Shown piece by piece: positions 11,696-22,563 of a stretch of 64,000 nucleotides of DNA (position 1 is its first letter; each line of letters begins with the position of its first letter). The stretch spans positions 36,258,429 through 36,322,428 of the forward strand of contig OX485804.1 in assembly GCA_950295325.1 (NCBI GenBank), in the 5' to 3' direction. Position numbers and translations under genes: made by a program. Under the pieces are notes generated by a model, which did no database searches, had not been told where the DNA came from, and was given only the letters and a program-made list of their open reading frames with translations. This stretch comes from Polytrichum commune. Its lineage: Eukaryota > Streptophyta > Polytrichopsida > Polytrichales > Polytrichaceae.

Positions 11696-13000
11696 GAGGG
11701 CTACTTTCCATATTTCAATCAGACTCGTCAAGATATAATGATGCAGGCTGTGTTAAGATTTTGATGAGGGGGAAAAAATCTGTAAGTGACAAAGTTAGCT
11801 ACTTACTAGAAAAGTAGGCTGAAAAAGAATGGCGAGATCAAGAATTGGACTACCCAGCCCACAGGGATTAATAAAGGGATGCAACTGCAGAAGCATCTCA
11901 ACTGATTATACTGGTATCAAGAATAAAAATTACATATTGTCAGATCGAATATTTCATCGTTAGAAGGTAGAGTTGGAAATTTAACTACTGCAGTGAATAT
12001 TTAATGTTGTAGTTAGGAGCAGGGGTACACTCACTGTCACATTAGAGGACAGCTGACTCACTGCTCCTGCACCACAGATTGTCCAGAGGCACTTTAAAAG
12101 TTAACTATCGATTCTCAAACAACCTATATTTTCTACATTTAACAATCATTTGTGGGCAATAGAACCTGAGATTGAGCAATTTTGACAATGAGAGGTAATA
12201 GCAAGGAGACATGCAAGTTTTATAAGTACATTGTAGTTTGTGTTTTCCCGCCTAGTATAAGCATGTGAATTCTTGAAAATGTCTGAGGTCTCAATCAGGC
12301 ATCCTGGACACCAAGAAATGAAGTCAAGAAGTCAGGTTACATTAGAAAACAATTTTGCATGTGCCGACAGATTATCTTCATTCAATTTCAATGCCAACAA
12401 TGGATATGATGCATTTGAAATATATAGATAACAAAGAGAATAAACCCCAAGATCAAGATCTACAATGTGAAGCGCGAAAGATGGCAGACTTCTGTCCCAA
12501 GAACTCACTGATCTAAACATTCCTTTCAGGCAAGTCTGCACACAAAGTACCTCTAATCTTCTGTAATGTGGTCCACCATAATACACATTCTTATTAAGAG
12601 CATTGAACAAACCCTTACTCTGAAAGGGTGTGAAGGAAACAAGTATGAAGAGACTAAACATACATTTCTTGAATCAAAAAGGTTACAAATCTTGGTCCTT
12701 CCACTAGTCTTAACCTGGCCTGACTCACACGGTGTCCTGCCAAGACAGTGCAGCCCCAAGTAGGACAAACCGCATTTCTCGTTTTCAATACTTGTATTGT
12801 ACAATCTGCCAGTAATCAAATCCACTGAACCACTGCATTAGCTTTCACAAGTCACTGGCAGAAGACATGAAGAAAGGCTTCTCTTTCTTTACCTGCCACA
12901 TCCTGAAGAGCTGTCGAGAAACTTATCAGAACATTCTATCCAGGGTCCATGCCGGGGGTCCTGATGGAGTAAGATGATGCCATTGCCAGATCAGGTCCAT
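11696..13000. other. MED4 downstream region; no gene recognised
   Basis: Lies 3' of MED4 (minus strand). It probably includes the MED4 3' UTR just below 13001; no polyadenylation site could be fixed. Open frames at 12332-12825 have no recognisable motif. Confidence 0.45.
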
Positions 13001-14710
13001 TTAATCGTCATCATCATCAGATTCACTTCCTGATCCATACTCACTGCTGTATTCTTCTTCGAGCTCAGGGTTGAGATCAAGTGTGACATGTGGAACATGG
13101 ATAAGAGCGGCTGGAGGTTGTGCCTTAGGAAGCATGCCATCAGGAGGTATAGGCAACATGGGCAATGGTGGCAAAGGAATAGGATCTCCAGGTTTCCATC
13201 CATCCGGCATTGGTGGTAGCATAGATGGTAGCTGAACAGGCATCCCTGGCTGCCAACCTGGAGGCATTACTGGTTCCACCTTCACAGCTTCACCTTCCTC
13301 AGGCGAGGTAGCCGCAGGCGCTTGTGATTGTGTGAAAGCTTGTGTGAATCCCAAATCAAGTTCGTGCACACGATAAAGTTGGGAGGCACGCATATGCTCG
13401 TCCTGTGGTGCAGGCGGTAAGGCTCCATGCAGGGCAGCTAACCCAGCACCATGTTCAGGTGGAGCAAACGTCGTGTAACTGATACGGTGAGCATATGATA
13501 CCAACTCCACAACAGGAACAGAGCTCCTATGTTTACCTTTCTTCAAATCTGCAAATTCCTCCACTGCACCCTCCAACACCTGCTGTGCATCCCTCGCCCG
13601 CTTTGCAAATGCTCGCACCACATTATCCTTGCTACTGATCTCTGCAGCAATTTGCTGCTTCTCCTGTTCAAGCTCTTGAAGCTCTTGAAGCTCCCCGACA
13701 GCTTCAAAAAGGAGTGTTTGGTGATGCTCAAGCAGAGATAGAACCTCCTTTGTTGTAACCGCAGCTTGCCCTTCAGGTGGTATACTGGCTGCTGGCAAAA
13801 AGGAGGGGATTGTCATCTTCATGTGATTCCCCTGGTAGCCCTTGTTTCCTGCATTTGCCCCAATTTTGTTTATAAGTATTACATCTTGAATACCATCATC
13901 ACGGCCTGGTGACAAATATATCCAATATATCCTTCCGTTAACAATACATGTGGGAATGGGAATGGGCAAACCCACTTTGGCAAAAGTTATGATAGAATAC
14001 ATGTGGGATAAATTTGATGCGTTCTGCTTTACTTTCATGAAAAACAAAAATTGTGGCAATATGGAGAATTTTAAAGAAATTTTGTACAACCTGGGGCCAA
14101 AGATTGATGATTTAAAAGACATTGCACAGGTAAGGAGGTGCTTTAGCAAAGTATTCACAAACAAAACTGCATTTTCTGGTCCCCAGAAGTCATGTAAGCA
14201 ATGACAAACACAAATAGGAAATCTTTGCTCACCAGCAAGCTCCATCAACCGGTTCGTCAGCCCCGCCATCTCTTGAAGAAGAACCTGCGCCCGCCGCTGC
14301 GGTGGCAGATTCAACAGAGAAGCACGTACAGTGGGCCGAGCTGGAGCTGCAGCTGCATCAACAGGCACCTGCCCTTGCGGAATTTGTTGCTGTTGTTGCT
14401 GTTGTTGCTGTTGTTGCTGTTGTTGCTGCTGTTGTTGCTGTTGCTGCTGTTGCTGCTGTTGTTGCTGTTGTTGCTGTTGTTGCTGCTGTTGTTGCTGTTG
14501 TTGCTGTTGTTGCTGTTGTTGTTGCTGTTGTTGCTGCTGCTGGAGCAGCTGTTGTTGTTGTTGCAGTTGTTGTTGTTGCAGTTGTTGTTGCAGTTGTTGC
14601 TGTTGCTGTTGCTGTAGTTGCTGCTGTTGTTGTAGTTGTTGCTGTTGCTGCTGCCTCCCAGGTGCCGCCCACATCGCCTGCAACTCCTGCCCACTGGCCA
14701 TGTTCATCAT
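13001..14710 (-). CDS. MED4: Mediator complex subunit 4 (MED4) with long polyglutamine tract
   Basis: Subunit of the middle module of Mediator, which links transcription factors to RNA polymerase II in the nucleus. Exon 1 is 14710-14233 and exon 2 is 13848-13001; the intron runs 14232-13849 (GTGAGC donor, GCAAATGCAG acceptor). The spliced product is about 441 residues (Arabidopsis about 426). Family blocks in order: RAQVLLQEMAGLTNRLMELAG before the intron, a heptad-rich helix ending LLFEAVGELQELQELEQ, then YAHRISYTTFAPPEHGAG and GALPPAPQDEHMRASQLY, the PPGWQPGMPVQLP repeat, and the acidic tail EEEYSSEYGSGSESDDDDD. Residues 20-109 are a Gln/Leu tract absent from compact homologues. The start is the first ATG of the open frame; Met2 and Met4 are alternatives. 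The 384-nt intron has no stop and keeps the frame, so a retained-intron product would carry 128 extra residues. Confidence 0.93.
   Translation of the reverse strand: MMNMASGQELQAMWAAPGRQQQQQQLQQQQQLQQQQQQQLQQQLQQQQLQQQQQLLQQQQQQQQQQQQQQQQQQQQQQQQQQQQQQQQQQQQQQQQQQQQQQQQQQQQQIPQGQVPVDAAAAPARPTVRASLLNLPPQRRAQVLLQEMAGLTNRLMELAGEQRFPICVCHCLHDFWGPENAVLFVNTLLKHLLTCAMSFKSSIFGPRLYKISLKFSILPQFLFFMKVKQNASNLSHMYSIITFAKVGLPIPIPTCIVNGRIYWIYLSPGRDDGIQDVILINKIGANAGNKGYQGNHMKMTIPSFLPAASIPPEGQAAVTTKEVLSLLEHHQTLLFEAVGELQELQELEQEKQQIAAEISSKDNVVRAFAKRARDAQQVLEGAVEEFADLKKGKHRSSVPVVELVSYAHRISYTTFAPPEHGAGLAALHGALPPAPQDEHMRASQLYRVHELDLGFTQAFTQSQAPAATSPEEGEAVKVEPVMPPGWQPGMPVQLPSMLPPMPDGWKPGDPIPLPPLPMLPIPPDGMLPKAQPPAALIHVPHVTLDLNPELEEEYSSEYGSGSESDDDDD
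13849..14232 (-). other. MED4 intron, stop-free and frame-preserving
   Basis: The intron is 384 nt (128 codons) with no in-frame stop, so an ORF caller fuses the two exons into a 569-codon frame. It is called an intron because the encoded segment has no counterpart in MED4, both borders have good splice sites, and removing it joins ELAG directly to the conserved downstream helix region. Its composition is AT-rich, unlike the exons. Confidence 0.85.
14384..14653 (-). repeat. CAA/CAG tract encoding polyglutamine in MED4
   Basis: A 270-bp tract of interspersed CAA and CAG codons encodes 90 residues: about 83 Gln and 7 Leu, the longest uninterrupted run being about 53 Gln. The mix of CAA and CAG limits slippage compared with a pure CAG array. 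Because the unit is a triplet without stops, several other frames on both strands are also open here (poly-Leu, poly-Cys, poly-Asn, poly-Thr); these are not genes. Confidence 0.95.
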
Positions 14711-15059
14711 CGCTCTCCTGTTCTCAATGGCAAATCTGCATGGGCATCACCAATATTATTATTACGCGCACAGTCACACCTACTGCCTTCAGTTCAGTTC
14801 AGTTTCATGAAGTAGTTGAATTTCATTTCCAAAGGAAGGAAGCAGCTGCAATATGTCCATCTCTGTTGCTTTCTGACCCGTCCATCACCTTGAACTTAGT
14901 TTGTTTTTAATTCTAACTTGAATTGCAAAAGAATTCACCAAAGCATCATAAGCAAAGTGGCGAATCTAGAAGCCAATAGACTTCATTGACCAGCCAAATT
15001 TCTATTGCTTTGAGATCAAGTACCTTCTTTTCTCCACTGCGATAATCACTTGCAATTAA

Positions 15060-15345
15060 AACGGACGCATGTCCATAACCCTAATTTCCTGAGATGATAT
15101 GAATATCTTATTCATTATCCAAGTGAAGAATCTCTTTCTCATTAAATGATCATATAGGTCCACCGGACTCCCCCCCCCCCCCCCCCCCCCGATTAATTTG
15201 ACTATTGAGCTTAGAACAGTTAACAGATTGTCAGCATGTATTTCATCTCGTTTAAACACATGACGTCTTTTAGGTGTCCGTTCTTAGATCCACGCATAAC
15301 CATACGACACTTAAATCTTGGTGTCCATTTAAGACAAATAACCGA
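15060..15345 (+). repeat. Dispersed repeat family 5, copy
   Basis: Blocks shared with 8520-8740, 16300-16545 and 29465-29770: a TATTGAG/CATTGAG-(T)TTAGA motif, an AGTTAACA stretch, TTTAAACACATG, TGGTGTTTG/GGTGTCC and a CACAnnCATATCA-like end. No ORF. Confidence 0.55.
15170..15190. repeat. C21 homopolymer inside a dispersed repeat copy
   Basis: A run of 21 C sits where other copies of the same repeat family have only a few C (8613: GGTCCCCCTAATT; 29583: GTCCTCCCAATT). Confidence 0.85.
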
Positions 15346-15412
15346 ATTAGGTCTTCTTACCTTATCTCCACTGCGATAATCAGCTTACAATTGAAACGGG
15401 TGCATATCCATA

Positions 15413-15762
15413 AACCCTAATTGAAGCTTCCCACGCTTCATCCCGCCATGGTCCGCCAAACCATCAACATTTCGCGCCCACAAATTCGTCCTTGAGAATC
15501 TCCAACACCAATATCTCCTCTTCTCTTCTATCTCCACTGAGACAGTCATCAACTTATCAAGCCATTCTGGAAGCTTCCACAAACCCTAATTGCACCATCA
15601 TAGACATAAAAAGTCTGAATGAAGGCAAAATCCAAATCCGGCCATGGTACACCACACCGTCATTTCCAACGTACTTGAGGATGATACCAACACACACACA
15701 CACAGATGTGATGGTCCTCAATTACAAACCAATGCGCATCATATTTTCCAAACCCTAATTGG
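15413..15762 (+). promoter_or_regulatory. AAACCCTAA boxes upstream of MED4
   Basis: AAACCCTAATT-type telo-boxes occur near 15414, 15583 and 15752, with a related ACCCTAATT near 15076. All are upstream of the minus-strand MED4 start at 14710 and all share one orientation. Individual boxes are short, so chance or repeat-borne copies cannot be excluded. Confidence 0.4.
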
Positions 15763-16299
15763 GGCTTCGAACACGTAACTCTGAGTGCGGGGAAAAACTT
15801 AATGGTGCCATGGCACATCGTATTGACATTTCAAGCTTGGAATGCCCCAGTAGGGAAATAAACTCTGGTACGCAATGGACTTGTGATTGATCAGCTTACA
15901 ATTCTTCACAAACCCTGTCTACAAACCCCTGCCTGGGGTTTCATACATAAAAATGTGCGCGAAGGAAGGAGTTGAATCATGCCATTGAATGGTACTTCAA
16001 TTTGTGCCTAGAGTTCCTCAACGTGGAGAATTGCCTCCAAAAACATACGCAAACGGTGAATTTCGCGAAGCGAGCTGTTCGGCCGAACCAAATGAAATCT
16101 GCGAACTCCAAACGCACCTGCACTTCGGATGCTCTCCCTCTGCCCGGCACTGCCCACGGGCAGGTGGGGAAAAAGTACGGTGCCCGCCATTAGATTTACT
16201 AAGGTAGATGATAGTGTAGCCTACTTATCGAAGGATATGAAACAAGCGATAAGTATAAAATGGTTAGCAAATCTACATAGAGACCAAAGCCACTTCCTC

Positions 16300-16545
16300 C
16301 TTATTTTTGGATCGCATAGAAATATCTTATTCATTGTCAACTTGAAGATTCTCGTGTTCATTAATGGTCATATATGTAGGTCCTCTCAATTATGTTGACC
16401 ATTGAGTTTAGATTAACATATTTTGAGTACATAATTTGTTCTCTTTTGAGCACATGTTGTTTTGATGTTCATTCTGGGATGCACACTTAATCATATACCA
16501 CTCAAATATAGGCGTTAGATTAAGATAAGTAACAACTTAAGCACA
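16300..16545 (+). repeat. Dispersed repeat family 5, copy
   Basis: Shares ATATCTTATTCATT, TCATTAAnGnTCATAT, a CCATTGAGTTTAGA stretch and a CTCTTTTGAGCACATG stretch with 15060-15345. Confidence 0.55.
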
Positions 16546-17073
16546 TTTATCTTAGGGTCGATTTTAAAACTCGAGGACTTGTTTTGAACCCTTAAAAGCT
16601 TTGTGGCTAAGCTCGGCTTGGATCAAAGATGTGTCATAAAGTTATTGAGAAGGGAGACCTTCTTTGGAGTCAACACACATGAGAAAGTTATTGAGAAAGA
16701 AATATGGAACATATCCATACGGTTGCAATAACTCTCAACTACTAAACATGTAGTTTTGTCATGCACGTCTTGAAGCTATCCTCTCGCCATTGTCCTACCA
16801 TTCACCAACCACTCTACTAGGCAAGGTAATGTATGTTGGTTCTAATCACTTTACAATTAGTTTCCATTGGAACACTTTTCAATCCACATTACCATAGTCA
16901 TGGCAAACACATATTCATATTTTCATGAATACTCTTATGGTAAGACTTCACCAAATGGTCACACACAAGCTCTTGTCTAGTTCCCTAGACAAGCCTCTAT
17001 CCTAGTGTGACTCTTGTGCTCCTATGTCCCTTGCCTAGTAAGCCACGCTCTCTACTTCAACCTCCTACTTATA

Positions 17074-17086
17074 TATCATGATCTTC
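17074..17086. repeat. Left target-site duplication of the SINE
   Basis: TATCATGATCTTC, repeated exactly at 17450-17462. Confidence 0.85.
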
Positions 17087-17449
17087 GGCACCACGGGCCT
17101 TGGCTTGGTGGTTAGGGCTCATGGCCCCCAATGAGGAGGTTGTGGGTTCTATTCTCCATGCCGATGTGGTGCTCACCACCTTAGTCCACCCAACTATGGT
17201 GGGGGGTCCTTGGACCTTGTTGTATGGGGTACCTCAAAGCCCTTTGGGGGGATACCATGTCCGGTATCTTCAAGGCACTAGTGGCTAGCTAGGAACTAGT
17301 ATAGTGTGTCACTATAGTGTCCATCCTTGAAAGGGGAGAGTAGTATTGTCCCAATGTCCCCTTGTCCAGTGGGCATCGGGTCATTGGCATTACGAACGGA
17401 CACTTTATTCACGCCGGCCCCTTAAAAGGGACCGGAGTTTCTATCTATC
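17087..17449 (+). mobile_element. tRNA-derived SINE, full length
   Basis: A 363-bp insert is bracketed by a perfect 13-bp target duplication, TATCATGATCTTC (17074-17086 and 17450-17462). The head carries pol III promoter boxes: an A box like TGGCTTGGTGG at 17101-17111 and a B box GGTTCTATTCT at 17145-17155 at the usual spacing. The body has no long ORF, and the element ends in a short CTAT repeat rather than poly(A). A working tRNA is unlikely because no cloverleaf closes around these boxes. Confidence 0.8.
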
Positions 17450-17462
17450 TATCATGATCTTC
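17450..17462. repeat. Right target-site duplication of the SINE
   Basis: TATCATGATCTTC, identical to 17074-17086. Confidence 0.85.
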
Positions 17463-20400
17463 TCCCCTTTGCTCAACCCTTAACCCTAACCCCAATCCTA
17501 CCCTTTAGTATTGGTACTTTGGTCAATATTAATAATATTGTTGGTATTGTTATTGTTATGGAGTGGGGTCCACCAGTAACAATATCAAAGAAACTTCATT
17601 TATGATTTGATAAGGTATAAGATAAGCAATCCTCAAAGTGACACACAACATTAATCACAAGACAAAACTACTGCTCCCTATAAAAGAAGTACCTTTTTGT
17701 TACATGTTATTTATATTATGTATATGGCACATAATATTAAGATGAAATCCATGAAGTCATGTTTTCTCCACATAGTTGGTGGCCTCCAACGCAATATGTT
17801 GTCAGTGAGCAGTTGGCGCCCCGGGGGTAGTGGCTCAAAAATATTAAGTGTGGAATTTTATAATAAAAATCAACATTGGATTGATAGTTTTTTTTTTTAA
17901 AAAACATCCATGTTGAGAAGCTCCCTTCACTCTTGTTCAATAAAAATGTGAGTACTTTAAAATTGAAATTTTCCAAAAATACAAGTACACGTACCAATTT
18001 CAAAATATGTACCCTCAAACCCTGATTATTTACTACATTTGGCATCATTGCTCGTGTGTTACCGCTCACCACTCATTGCTTGTGTCTTAGCTTCCTTGCC
18101 CTATGGATTTGGAAATATCCATCATGGACTTTTTTATTTTTTTTGAAAAAATATTGCCTCAACCCCTTGGCTACACAAGGATAAAACATACTCACTGATG
18201 AGGTTGGAAGGAGGTTATTGAGACCCAATCTTGATCTTAACAAATTTATTGAATTCGTTATGAGGTCAAGGTGGAAATATGTCCAACCTCAATTTGTAGT
18301 TATCCAATATTAAGATAATGGGGTGTTGTGTTGAAATTGAGTCCTTTCCCACCCCACATTGTCATATGGCATTGAGGTATTGGGGTTAGGGTTGAGCGTG
18401 GGGTTGCTCTTAAATGGTCTAAACATTGTTAGGGTGTGTTTATGCTACAATCCAAGACTAAAGAAACTCTAAATTTGAGCAATCCTATTGGTTGAGAGCA
18501 AGCTCTTGAACCCAAGATGTTTACACAATAGTCTAAGTCTTAATTATGAAAATTGGAGTGATGCTAATGTGACACCATTTTCAAGCCAAATCTTACTCAA
18601 AACTTGGCCCTCTTAATCCGAAAAGCCAAACTTTCAAGCTTGAATCCAAATATTGAGTCTAAAAGTTAGGTCCATCTGAGAGTTATTTTGGACCTAAGTT
18701 GTTTGGATATGGAGTAATATGTATACACCCTTAGAGCAAGTGTATCGGCCCATGGACGGCACCAATGAGCCACATCACTTGACAAGCTTAGGTAAAGGAC
18801 GCGTTGACAACAACGAAACAATTATAGCATTTAGTTAGTTTTGCTAAGGTGAAATTGAGATATTTTGTGGTGCATGTGCAAAATTCTACATACATTAAGA
18901 ATATCGTGAAAACCTCATTAAAAAGGTGCTTTTTGAGATGTTGTCAATTGATAGGTCAATAACTCATATTGCATAACCTATATGTACCATGCAATGAAGT
19001 AAACTATAACATCAAACTTCTCAAAGTCTACATGAGATATCTAGCAACTTGCATGGGAACGAGACATATGATATATTCTCTTCTACATACCTTGCAATAA
19101 TTTTCCCAAACAAAACACCAATATGATTATCCATTTAATCAGAGTTTTTCAAAGTAGGTTGACTACGACATGTTTGTCATTTGCGTTGTTGCCTTCACAT
19201 CTGTTCAAATTGAAGATTTCAAAGAGCAACAACTTCATTTTTTACTTCATCCATAATTATATGTAAACATTTTGTTCCAACCACTACAATTGGTCCAATT
19301 ATTGGCTTGGATTTAAAGTATAAACAAACTTTAGGGTAGGATGAACATGTGGCCTCCTCCCTAAACAACATAAGGTGGAGGTCCTTATGAAGGTATTGAA
19401 GATGATGGGTGGAGGCATTCTTAGTCACTGCTACCAATTTCTCAATCTTCAACTACTTACATTTGTTTGAAATGTTGATAAAGATTTCACAAGAACATAA
19501 TATTGATACAGTTTGAGAAACTACCATACCAAGATATGCAATGGATAATGAAAACGGTCCCAATGTAAATCTATTTAAATTCTCAACAAATTCGAAGTAT
19601 TATGAACTCATTTTGTTATGGTACAGATCCAACACCCATATCACTATGAACATAATGAAGCCATTCCTTTTTGGGAAAATCGTGTTTGGATGCATATTTC
19701 TTTGGTATAACACGAATTGGACGCACTCCAACTCGAAGCCTAATTCGATTTGCCTTCCTTTGCATTACCTCGTTGACCACCTTCCTCTGTACAATCCATA
19801 CTTCAATAACATGCTATTCATTCACCAAGGTTTGGACATCTTGAAATGTAGGTTTTTTGTTTCTTCATTTATAGTTTGAGCAATCTCATACATAATTGAT
19901 GGACATAAATATAGGGTACACTAAGAAGTTTAGCATATACCTTGTAACGCTCCCATCTTCGTGTTCTCAAATAACTCCTAAAAACTCGCCTTTCTCTTTG
20001 ATAATTCTGTTACAAAATAATAACAATATATCAATGAATGTTAGTTGTGTTTTACCACTTACGAAACTCCTTGTGACTAGATAAATGGTTGTCCAATCAT
20101 TTTTTGTTTAGTTTTGTGTCAACTTGAACCATCTTAAGATTTGTGCACATTCTTTACCATTTACACTCTATGATAATCGCAACCGTATTCTCATATCATA
20201 CATAGGAATTGGGGGCATGAAGGTCTACCTTGTTGCTCAAAATGTCAATGATGTTTCGGTCACAATGTCTGTGGAAGTCCCACTTGGTAAGCACCAATGT
20301 TTCAACTAGACTAACTGCTATTATGCTTGCTGCTCTTTTTGTATTTGTAATAAGTCCTCTCTGCAAAAAGAATTTTTGTTTCATTAAAATCATAGTTTTA

Positions 20401-21512
20401 TATATGAACATGAGCATGAATTATATTGAGAATCTAATTTATGAGTTGATGAGACACACGGATGTGAGATAAACAAACAAAGTTGTTGATGTATCAAGGC
20501 ATGACTATTTTTTATTGACAAATGCAATGCTTAGATTGAATGAAAGCCGTGTTGTGCATATCATTTGCAAACATAGAAGGTTTGTTAAAATTCATATCCA
20601 AGTAGTATATATTGACAATATCAAACAAAAATCTAAGATGAACCACAAAGTTAATCGTTGAGATTTACATAACATCACTTGGATATTGTATCCTTTAGCT
20701 ATTCTAAAATCAGCAAATATACTATCCCGAATAAAAAAAACATCTCATTTAGCTTTGGATACTAAGGCAATAACATGTTTCCTACACCATTTAAACAACG
20801 AGTTGATAACATAAACAAGTTTTGAGTAAACTTACCACCATTGAGTATTTTGACATATTTGTACACGAATAAAGCTAAGAATTGTTGCAAAGATTCCAAC
20901 TAGTTTACTTCATTGCAATTGAAAAATTGGTATGTAATGCCAAGATATTAAGATGTCACCCAAACGAAGAGAAGAGAATCACCTCTCCAAAATATTGGCC
21001 AGCATTAACACACCCAATGTCAAGGATAACTTTTGAATCCTGAGCCAACACATCTATTTAGAATGATAAAGTGATTTCAAAGATTTTCACATTTCATCAC
21101 ATTGTTATATACAACATCATCTCATGCATCAAAACAAAAGACCCGTCAAGGGAGTTGGAAACTAATACATAGACCAACATCATTATTTGATTACATCTAT
21201 GCCCCATCTATGAACATCAACTAACATCAATAAGTTCCAAAACTCCCAAACTATGAGTAACCAATTCACATCACCATAACTAGAGTCACAACTCATTGGT
21301 CATGCATCTTTACCCATCATTTACGTGGTCAATTTGTGATGTAGACTATCTCTTCAATTAGGCTAAGAACAATGTCAATCCCCACAAATCCGCCATATTA
21401 TGATAGCAATGGATGGCATTCTCCATGACCTTTAACGATTTTCATACACAAACATTGGTACAAACATGATCATATAATTGTGTGGGGAGAAAAACATGGA
21501 GCAAAACAATGG
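17463..21512. other. Spacer between the SINE and the CNB gene 3' end; no gene recognised
   Basis: AT-rich. Minus-strand frames at 19452-19219 and 20417-20196 look mildly protein-like but show no motif I can name and no clear splice linkage to the CNB gene, whose stop is at 21513. Confidence 0.4.
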
Positions 21513-22563
21513 TTAGAGATGGTTCACCTTGGATTTCACAGGTTTGCCACCACTACCGAATTGGGTGGGACCTTTTTGCAACTTGTGGTAGGCACTAGTG
21601 GCAATACCAGGAGAAAAACTAGGGTCCGACATAGTGTGCGCAATGACATTGTAAGACAACAAGTTCCTCTCTCGGTCCAAAACATGTTTGGCCCACTTAT
21701 GGAACTTGTGTTGGTAGTAAGCGTTGTCTTCGCCTCTAATTCCAGGCATGATTTTATCCCCATTCGTCACCCCCATTTGCCATAGTCGATGTTCTTTTTC
21801 TTGGAACTCGGCTCTTTTATGCACCTTCTCCCTCCTCGCGCAATCACGCATAAACAAACGCAAAGAATATTTCTTGTTTTTGGGTCTTTTCATGCCATAA
21901 TTATCAGAGAAATGAATTTCCATGAGTGAATACCTCGATATTGGTCTTGTAGTCACTGGTGGCCCGCCAATGAATGGCCAAGCTTGTATTTTCTTCTCTT
22001 CAGGTAACGATATTGAGTGCACATGGCGGAGGTCGAGTGTCCCTGAACGAGTCATTGCCTCAATGGAGCCCCTAGGGGAGCCCCAAGCTGAAGTCCCGTC
22101 TGGTGCCAAAATAGGGCTTCTTGTCAAAATACTTCCAATTCTTGGCAACTCAAACTTCACAGATTTTCTCCTTTGCTCCTCGACATTTGAGGTTTTCCTA
22201 GACGTTGGGATGGTTTTTCTCCGTTGAAAGGTTGTTGACAGTGTTGGTTGATGTACATTACAAAAGGTCGAGCAACCGGTTTTGCATGCCATGTCATTTG
22301 GGGTTATTTTTATCAAGGATTGTTGTGATTTCCTTTTGCTTTTGTTAGTGGTTCTCAACAATTGTTGGATTGTGTCAGGGTTGCGTAAAAGTGTTGTCCC
22401 CAAACCCTTTGGTAGCTTATCGTCATCTTGAGCCACACACTTTGAACCTCGAGGGTGAATTTTTGTGGCTTTTGCAATACACTTGCTTTTATCTAAAGAA
22501 GGGTGCCACCAATCTTTCTCCTTCTCTTCAAGCACACTTTTGCACCGATGATGACTTGTAGGC
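21513..22563 (-). other. Terminal coding exon of the CNB-domain gene, about 348 residues
   Basis: This exon holds the whole C-terminal part after the second CNB fold. No domain is recognised. It is basic and low in hydrophobic residues; a middle part is rich in Ser, Thr and Pro, and the last third contains many Arg/Lys/Glu helices (MRDCARREKVHKRAEFQEKE). The open frame has no ATG near its start; it is entered by a splice acceptor (TAG at 22566-22564, or AAG nine bases further in), both in phase with the preceding exon, which ends in a split Trp or Cys codon. Stop TAA at 21515-21513. Confidence 0.75.

Noticed and set aside
14201-14910. Plus-strand frames rich in Leu, Cys or Val/Ala and minus-strand Asn or Thr frames over the MED4 triplet tract
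   Set aside because: All are alternative readings of the CAA/CAG repeat; only the polyglutamine frame continues into conserved MED4 sequence.
17100-17288. Possible tRNA gene or small ORF
   Set aside because: A and B boxes are present but no cloverleaf can be drawn, and flanking 13-bp duplications show it is the head of a SINE; the small frame lies inside the element.
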